NCBI GenBank assembly: GCA_020437045.1
Contig: JAGQWV010000011.1
Span: 1 to 5,106 of the forward strand
DNA from: Saprospiraceae bacterium
Lineage (GTDB): Bacteria; Bacteroidota; Bacteroidia; Chitinophagales; Saprospiraceae
DNA: 5,106 bases
Reading direction: 5' to 3'
In this document: positions 1-5,106 of the stretch, piece after piece
Numbering within the stretch: the stretch's first letter is position 1
Layout of the letters: each line of letters opens with the position of its first letter
Made by a program: the position numbers and the translations under genes
The notes under the pieces: generated by a model
Seen by the model: only the letters and a program-made list of their open reading frames with translations
Databases searched by the model: none
What the model was told of the DNA's origin: nothing

Positions 1-456
1 TCAGTAGAAGCGAAACCGCATATGGCCTTTGTCATATAAGGCTTTCTATGATGATGAGATGGCGAAAAAGAAGCGGACAATAGTATTAGTTATTGTGGAA
101 ATACTGCACTGGACGATTGATGAATTCAAATAGACTCGGTGACCAATGCTATAATTAAGATGGAGGAAGGCCCTCCGCAGACGCTGTACAGGCAGAGTCT
201 GCAAATCGCCTTAAAGGTGCCGATCAGATCTTGGTAAAACAAGCTGATGGTAATTCAATAATTTTTCAGATATTGAGAAATTCATAGCCTGTGGCTGAAA
301 TTTTTACCTCAAGAAATAAAAGATATTGGTGCACACCTGGCCAAATAAAACGAGAGAACAGATCGCTGTAGTCAAAGTTTATCAACCTTGGTCAAGGCAG
401 GTCGGTTATCGATTCTCAAGCCAGAGATCGACCATATCTAGTGCCAACTAGATCAC
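1..456. other. Gene-free stretch at left edge
   Basis: I see no gene here that I can support. Stop codons interrupt all six frames. The longest forward open stretches are 159-287 (about 42 codons, no ATG) and 320-451 (about 43 codons, only TTG/GTG as possible starts), and neither has a clear leader. The second reads somewhat like a transposase helix-turn-helix, with residues such as RQVGYRF and RSTISS near its end, but the match is weak and is treated under findings. The reverse strand has open stretches of similar size without starts. The region is best described as intergenic or as very old gene debris. Confidence 0.55.
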
Positions 457-1187
457 ATGAATCAAGCAATATTTTGCTCAAAAAATCAAAACAAGATGAC
501 GTTACTACTTCCAGAAAAAACCACCGATTATATGTACCCCTTCTTATCAGGTGTTTTGTCCCTGCTGATCTTCCTATTACCATTTGGGCTCTTTGCTCAG
601 GTCAATGTAGGTTATGTCGAAGACTTTGAGTCATTTGCGCTTTGTACTGCATCTTGTAACAGTCCCTGTAGCCTGAGCAATGGATGGATTAATGATGCCA
701 CTGATGCTGCTAACTGGATTGTTGATGAAAATGGAACTCCCAGTGGTGCAACAGGGCCGACAGTTGATTACGTTCCCGGGACGGCATTAGGCAATTATAT
801 TTATCTGGAATCATCCAATCCCTGCTCTGCAAATGTAACCGCTAATATGTGGTCGCCAGAACTTGATCTCCTGGGCACCAATGCACCCTTTTTCGAATTT
901 TATTACCATATGTATGGATTAACAATGGGCACCCTGCATATTGACATCTCCACTGATCATGGGGTTTCATTTATAAATGATTGATCTTATTTAAGAAGCA
1001 GGTTGATACAGACGATCAGCGGTCAGCACCTGAGGCAGGTGATTTAAAGAACCATATCTGGAGGGATCGGACCAGAATAGAGCTACATATAGGCAATTGT
1101 CGGCTTATCAAGATATTATGTTAAATATTGGGCATTGAGGGAATTCAACTCGTCAATAGCAATGACACAAATCCGACAACATTTTCG
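457..1187 (+). pseudogene. Decayed secreted MAM-domain protein
   Basis: The 5' part (457-984, 175 codons from ATG 457) encodes an export signal and most of a MAM-like domain. The hydrophobic run LSLLIFLLPFGLFAQ at about residues 34-48 looks like a signal peptide cleaved near FA|Q. ATG 532 gives a more compact signal peptide than ATG 457, so the start is uncertain. MAM hallmarks follow: VEDFESF, a cysteine cluster (CTASC..PC), NGW, NWIVDENGTPSG.TGP, GNYIYLESS..C, SPELDLLG and FYYHMYGLTMGTLHIDIST. The frame ends at TGA 982-984 just after GVSFIND, before the C-terminal strands of the fold. MAM-like pieces then continue in other frames: ILFKKQVDTDDQ from 984, QLSAYQDIMLNIG around 1094-1132, and GIEGIQLVNSND around 1131-1166. 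Several indels are therefore needed to restore the frame. In Bacteroidota, MAM domains usually sit in large secreted adhesion or enzyme proteins; this copy is probably non-functional. Alternatives are a short truncated protein that is still made, or indel errors in the assembly. Confidence 0.68.
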
Positions 1188-1270
1188 TAAAAAACCAGTA
1201 GTTCGGGTATTTAAGCAAAATTACAGCTTAAACCTTGTCGGAAATATGGGACTAATTGCCGGATTCCTGC

Positions 1271-1301
1271 TTTTCATACCCCTCTCATTGGTCTAATTTA
1301 G
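1271..1301 (+). promoter_or_regulatory. Possible Bacteroidota-type promoter
   Basis: TTTT at 1271-1274 and TAATTTAG at 1294-1301 are separated by 19 bases. This approximates the Bacteroidota housekeeping pattern of TTTG about 19 bases before TAnnTTTG, with one mismatch in each element. Transcription would begin near 1307, giving a leader of about 44 bases before ATG 1351. The region is A/T-rich, so a chance match is quite possible. Confidence 0.2.
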
Positions 1302-1350
1302 TGGTTGAATAACGGCCAGAAATGGACATCCATTAAATAAAAATTTGCAC

Positions 1351-3006
1351 ATGCTATTCTCCGGTAAAGTCACAACTCTACTTATCGTCTTAGGTTTCTG
1401 TCTCTTGAATATGAAAGGCTATACTCAGGCACAAACCGGACCTGACGATTTCCGCATCAGTAATCAGGGGCCTCCATTAAATTTTGTATTTGAGGCGAGA
1501 GATCCTGCGATTGCCTATAATTCAAATGACAGCAATTATCTGGTCGTATGGTCCGGAGTACTCAGTGCTTCAGGTTCTTTCAATAAAAAATTCGAAATTT
1601 TTGGTCGGCTGATCGATGCCCACGGGGAAAAAATCGGATCCGATTTCCGGATCAGTTCGACGCTGGCGGAAAATGATTTACGCCTTGATGCCGAAAATCC
1701 AAGTGTCGCCTATAATTCTACGGATAATAATTTTCTGGTCGTATGGGATGCTCCGGCTAGTTTTTTTGAGATCACTTCCACCGCCGTCAATGATCAAAAT
1801 GAGATTTTCGGACAATTACTGGCAGCTGACGGATCAGAAATAGGTGCGGATTTTCGCATCAGTGATATTGGTCCTCCGGGTCAGGTTGATTTTGATGCGG
1901 ACGATCCGGATATCTCTTACAATCCCCTATTAAATAATTATTTAGTGGTATGGTCGGGAGATGATGTAAGAAGTGAAAATGAAATTTATGGACAATTTAT
2001 CAGTGCTGCCGGAGTGGAGACCGGGATAAATGATTTTCGCATCAGTGATATGGGGCCGGATGGAAATACGGCCTTTAATGCCTTTAACCCTTCGATAGAT
2101 TACAATGTCCACCACAACAATTTTTTGATTGTCTGGCAGGGTGATGATAATACAGGGGATTTAGTGGATAATGAGCAGGAAATTTTTGGGCAAATCATTA
2201 CCGCCGACGGCCTGGAAACCGGCCCCAATGATTTTCGCATCAGTGATATGGGACCGGATGGAGATATTAATTTTGATGCCTTCCAACCGGACCTGGTTTT
2301 TAATTCCGAAGATACTTCCTATTTGGTAGCCTGGCGTGGAATTGAGTTGGGGGACAATGAAGAAATTTTGAAGCAAGAAGTTTATGGCCAAATTGTTTCG
2401 GGAAATGGCCAGGAAATCGGTCCAAACGATTTTCAGATCAGTGACCTGCTTATTAAAAATATCGGGATCGCTTTAAGCAAACCTGGTCTCACCTATGATC
2501 CCGAAAGAAACAAGTTTCAGGCGTTCTATGAGGCGATAGCCAGTAGTGATACTAGTGTTGAAGGGCTGGAATCAGAATTGGAAATATTTGGAAGCGAAAT
2601 AAGTAATGATGGAAAGACCGTTCTTTCCCCATTCCAAATTAGTGAAATGGGGCCGGACGGAGATTTCGCTTTTAATGCCCGATCAACCGGAACTGCCTAT
2701 GATGAAAATAATCATAATTCGCTGGTCATCTGGCAGGGCAATGAGATGTCAGATGAATTATTGGCAAATGAAAAGGAAATTTTCGGTCAATTGATTACAC
2801 AATGTCTTGATATAATCACCTCCGAAAATCTTTCCTCACCATTGCCTTCCGGTATTTTTCAGGTATCAGAAACCATTTCTTATCAGGGAATAATTGAGTC
2901 TGGAGGTGAGGTCATATTTGACGCCGGACAGATGATTGTTTTAGAGCCAGGTTTTGCAGTACAGGATGGCGCTCTTTTTATGGTGATGACAGACGGATGC
3001 CCGTAA
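1351..3006 (+). CDS. Secreted seven-repeat beta-propeller-like protein
   Basis: This gene encodes 551 residues of unknown function. A TTG at 1345 could extend it by two codons, but ATG 1351 is preferred because TTG starts are uncommon in this group. The sequence upstream (TAAATAAAAATTT) is A/T-rich with no Shine-Dalgarno, as usual for Bacteroidota. Residues 1-28 form a signal peptide: K7, then the hydrophobic TLLIVLGFCLL, with cleavage near YTQAQ. No lipobox is seen. Seven repeats follow, beginning at about residues 33, 98, 167, 228, 294, 360 and 427. The pattern is DFRIS, an acidic loop often reading DMGPDGD, a P..aYN strand, NNyLVVWqG, a variable acidic insert, EIFGQ.I, then dG.e.G. Seven units of this size suggest a seven-bladed propeller. 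Residues 485-551 form a separate cysteine-flanked module (C485, C550) with SETISYQG, G.VIFDAGQMIVLEPGFAVQDGA, resembling the '3-coathanger stack' module of Saprospiria surface proteins. No canonical type IX sorting domain follows. Likely role: extracellular binding or adhesion (inference). Confidence 0.87.
   Translation: MLFSGKVTTLLIVLGFCLLNMKGYTQAQTGPDDFRISNQGPPLNFVFEARDPAIAYNSNDSNYLVVWSGVLSASGSFNKKFEIFGRLIDAHGEKIGSDFRISSTLAENDLRLDAENPSVAYNSTDNNFLVVWDAPASFFEITSTAVNDQNEIFGQLLAADGSEIGADFRISDIGPPGQVDFDADDPDISYNPLLNNYLVVWSGDDVRSENEIYGQFISAAGVETGINDFRISDMGPDGNTAFNAFNPSIDYNVHHNNFLIVWQGDDNTGDLVDNEQEIFGQIITADGLETGPNDFRISDMGPDGDINFDAFQPDLVFNSEDTSYLVAWRGIELGDNEEILKQEVYGQIVSGNGQEIGPNDFQISDLLIKNIGIALSKPGLTYDPERNKFQAFYEAIASSDTSVEGLESELEIFGSEISNDGKTVLSPFQISEMGPDGDFAFNARSTGTAYDENNHNSLVIWQGNEMSDELLANEKEIFGQLITQCLDIITSENLSSPLPSGIFQVSETISYQGIIESGGEVIFDAGQMIVLEPGFAVQDGALFMVMTDGCP
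1447..2802 (+). repeat. Seven tandem repeats encoding about 65-residue units
   Basis: Repeat units start at 1447, 1642, 1849, 2032, 2230, 2428 and 2629, with lengths of 65, 69, 61, 66, 66, 67 and 58 codons. Most of the length variation falls in the acidic insert between the VVW strand and EIFGQ. Unit 6 is the most divergent. Unit 7 stops after EIFGQLITQ and lacks the following DFRIS strand. A 36-base segment is almost identical in units 4 and 5 (2029-2064 and 2227-2262, one mismatch), which suggests recent internal duplication or gene conversion. Confidence 0.9.
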
Positions 3007-3065
3007 TTTTGCGATTGAGTTTTTACCTCGATCGAAAGTCTGATCATTGGTGGTAATGCTACCTC

Positions 3066-5106
3066 TTAAAGTTGAAAATAGTAATTAAACTTTAGAACGA
3101 TCGCCCGACTTTTCGGTCCAAATCCATTTTCCGTTTGATAATTGTCTGTATAAACCAGAAATAAGTCGCTCATCGCGCGATATCGCCATTGCAACCGGCT
3201 ATTGATATTTAAATTATCCGCCTGGGTATTAAATTGAATAAAAGTTGTCCAAAATAAATTATTGCTAAAATTAACCACCAATTGAGGATTGATAAGCCAT
3301 AGCTGGGTATTACCATAATCAGCGCCTAATCGAATGTCATTCATTTCGAGTCCCAAGGCAAAATTACCCCAGGGCTGCGTACGGTAATTGATCGTCGTAC
3401 GGACGGTCGATTTAGTCCCGGTGTAAAATGCACCGTGCACTAAAAACATCTCCAGGTTAAAGCGTCGGCGCAGATCCGTATTAAATTGGATATTATACTC
3501 GGAAAAATTATACTTGCCTACCGGTAGGGGTGTTTCTCCGGTAATCTGAAAAGGATAAAGTAAATGAACAAAATTATGATTGATCCGAAAGCGCAATTGA
3601 CTGGTATTCTGGAAGAACAGAAAATATCGTAAACGGGTGTAGGATTCATTCAATAACCCATTTCTTACCCACCAGACATAATTTTCCAGCCCCACCCAAT
3701 GCCGTACCACCCGTTTGTTCTGAGGATACCAACTGTAATCCAGATTGGTCGCCGAATAGGTGTATCCAATGGGGACAATAGCATTTGCGACCGGATCATA
3801 GTTGTCTAACCGGCTCACAAAGCCGAGATCCGCAGAGTAATTATCGCCCATTTTCTGAAATTCCCAACTGGCTTGAAATTGCCTGCCGTTATAGCCAATG
3901 TTTCCGACCAGAAATTGATTTTGCTGGTCCCGATCTTCCTTAAATGCCTGATTATAGCCAGCTTTACCTCTCCATCGGCCATCATTGGAGAGATATTCAA
4001 ACTCCAAAGTGCCGTTACGGCCATAGTCGTCTTCTCCCACCTCCTGCCGGTTTACAAACAATCCGCGAATAGTCGACCTTTTGAAGACCTTGCGATGTAG
4101 AGCGGCGGCCGTATAGTTCTGGGCGGGTAGGGCATCCTGATTCCGGGTTTGTGCATTTAAAATTCCGATTCTCCAATTGGCATCCAGGTTTCCGCTGAGT
4201 CGGGCTCCATAGGTGATGGGCACCTTATTGCCCCGCACATCCAGGCCAATTCTTCTGCTGAAGAAGGGGGCATCGGGAAAAGCTCCGAAGTTGGTAAAGA
4301 TATCCGCATTTTCAAGAAAAAATTGCCTCCTCTCGGGAAAGAAAATAGAAAAACGGGTCAGATTCGTGACTTGCTGATCTACATCTGTTTGCGAAAAATC
4401 AGGATTCAAAGTGAGATCCACATTGAGTGTCGGTGACAGTCCGATCTTTGCTTCTCCCCCGACCGAAAAGTCCCCAACACTTCGGTCCGAATCTTCCTGG
4501 TCATCCTCATAAGAACCTAACACATAGGGAGTGATCGAGATGTTTCTATTGGCAACCTGGGGAGCAGCATCCCACCGCAATGAACCGCAAAATCCCAAAT
4601 CCGTAGGGAGAAATTGTACCGGTACCCTGGCCCACACTTGTAATTCATTGGACTGTCGGTCACTGCGCCAAAAATTGATCCCCCACTGCCCAAGACCTTC
4701 TTTATAGCGAATGCTTTTAAAGGGAATTGCCATTTCGACGACCCATCCATCCGGGGTTTCCTGAACCGCAGAGTACCACCGGGCATCCCATGACGGATCT
4801 ACCGATTCGACGAAAAATCCCTGTGCAGCGGATACCAGCGCCTCCGTTTGGGCTCCACCAGCGTTGATACCAAAAGTATATCCCAACGTCTTTTGACCCA
4901 AAGGATCAAAAATAACCGCAAAAGCGTCGCTTTCATCCAACGCTCCATCCCGCTTGAGGGATTGAATAACATAGTTGCGGGATGCTTTCATCATCGCAGC
5001 CAGGTAAATATTCTTATCATCATAAGTAATGCGAACCCTGGTCTCTTGGCTGGCTGGTTTCTGATCAATGGGTGCATTTTGCCAGAAACCGCCTGCCCAT
5101 TCTGCC
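3066..5106 (-). CDS. CBM9-like/DUF5916 outer-membrane protein, N-terminus missing
   Basis: The frame is open to the right edge, so 679 residues are visible and the true start lies outside. The ATG at 4992-4994 is internal because coding homology continues upstream of it. The visible N-terminal part matches a family 9 carbohydrate-binding-like domain: GGFWQNAPID, ETRVRITYDDKNIYLAA, ESDAFAVIFD (about 4905-4934), YTFGINAGGAQTEA, then WVVEMAIPFKSIRY (about 4695-4736) and WGINFWR. The DUF5916 region follows, with LNPDFSQTDVD and the family signature FFPERRQFFLENADIF near 4295-4343, then PFFSRRIG. From roughly 4540 down to 3069 the sequence alternates amphipathic strands rich in W, Y and F with polar loops, and it ends IVLKFNYYFQL, as expected for an outer-membrane beta-barrel. 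The exact function of the family is not established; surface glycan binding or uptake is a plausible inference. No frameshift is seen. The gene converges on the propeller gene across 59 bases (3007-3065), where no strong terminator is visible. Confidence 0.9.
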   Translation of the reverse strand, partial: AEWAGGFWQNAPIDQKPASQETRVRITYDDKNIYLAAMMKASRNYVIQSLKRDGALDESDAFAVIFDPLGQKTLGYTFGINAGGAQTEALVSAAQGFFVESVDPSWDARWYSAVQETPDGWVVEMAIPFKSIRYKEGLGQWGINFWRSDRQSNELQVWARVPVQFLPTDLGFCGSLRWDAAPQVANRNISITPYVLGSYEDDQEDSDRSVGDFSVGGEAKIGLSPTLNVDLTLNPDFSQTDVDQQVTNLTRFSIFFPERRQFFLENADIFTNFGAFPDAPFFSRRIGLDVRGNKVPITYGARLSGNLDANWRIGILNAQTRNQDALPAQNYTAAALHRKVFKRSTIRGLFVNRQEVGEDDYGRNGTLEFEYLSNDGRWRGKAGYNQAFKEDRDQQNQFLVGNIGYNGRQFQASWEFQKMGDNYSADLGFVSRLDNYDPVANAIVPIGYTYSATNLDYSWYPQNKRVVRHWVGLENYVWWVRNGLLNESYTRLRYFLFFQNTSQLRFRINHNFVHLLYPFQITGETPLPVGKYNFSEYNIQFNTDLRRRFNLEMFLVHGAFYTGTKSTVRTTINYRTQPWGNFALGLEMNDIRLGADYGNTQLWLINPQLVVNFSNNLFWTTFIQFNTQADNLNINSRLQWRYRAMSDLFLVYTDNYQTENGFGPKSRAIVLKFNYYFQL

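Noticed and set aside
177..202. Inverted repeat GCAGAC...GTCTGC enclosing the palindrome CTGTACAG.
   Set aside because: The stem is only 6 bases with a 14-base loop, there is no neighbouring gene to regulate and no T-run.
441..629. A 62-codon frame starting with GTG that overlaps the MAM gene.
   Set aside because: The overlapping frame encodes a proper signal peptide and MAM motifs, so this is a shadow frame. Its faint transposase-like piece is noted only as a weak finding.
1027..1041. Perfect 6-base hairpin CACCTG-AGG-CAGGTG.
   Set aside because: No T-run follows it and it lies inside the decayed gene, so it does not look like a terminator or operator.
1162..1296. A 44-codon ATG frame ending in a hydrophobic run (LIAGFLLFIPLSLV).
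   Set aside because: It overlaps the tail of the decayed MAM gene, has no visible leader signal or recognisable family, and is short enough to arise by chance.
1345..1350. TTG start adding two residues to the propeller protein.
   Set aside because: ATG 1351 lies two codons downstream, leaves the signal peptide intact and is the more usual start codon.
3052..3063. Small hairpin GGTA-ATGC-TACC in the gap between the convergent genes.
   Set aside because: A 4-base stem without a T-run is too weak to call a bidirectional terminator.
4992..4994. ATG as the start of the DUF5916 gene.
   Set aside because: The frame continues to the window edge with family-typical sequence (GGFWQ, ETRVRITYDD), so this Met is internal.

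Overview
The window looks like chromosomal DNA from a Bacteroidota bacterium, most likely of the Saprospiria/Lewinella type. This is inferred from protein style rather than a marker gene. Evidence: a secreted MAM-type domain with a signal peptide ending in ...LFAQ, a long repeat protein ending in a 'coathanger'-like C-terminal module, a carbohydrate-binding-9-like/DUF5916 outer-membrane protein, and A/T-rich leaders without a Shine-Dalgarno sequence.

Layout. Positions 1-456 hold no gene I can support; stops occur in every frame and only short start-less open stretches are visible. Positions 457 to about 1187 (+) hold a decayed gene for a secreted MAM-domain protein. Its first reading frame stops at 984, and recognisable MAM-like fragments continue in two other frames. 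Positions 1188-1350 are a short leader with a possible weak promoter. Positions 1351-3006 (+) encode an intact 551-residue secreted protein with seven tandem repeats of about 65 residues (a likely seven-bladed beta-propeller) and a C-terminal cysteine-flanked module. After a 59-base gap, positions 3066-5106 (-) hold a convergent gene for a DUF5916 family protein, whose N-terminus lies beyond the right edge.

All three genes appear to encode exported or cell-surface proteins. The two intact genes converge, so they are not one operon, and nothing shows that they act together. No RNA gene, CRISPR array or intact mobile element was seen. The most interesting points are the closed-circle architecture of the propeller protein, near-identical DNA in two of its repeats, and the reconstructable decay of the MAM gene. 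I found no convincing new multi-gene system.
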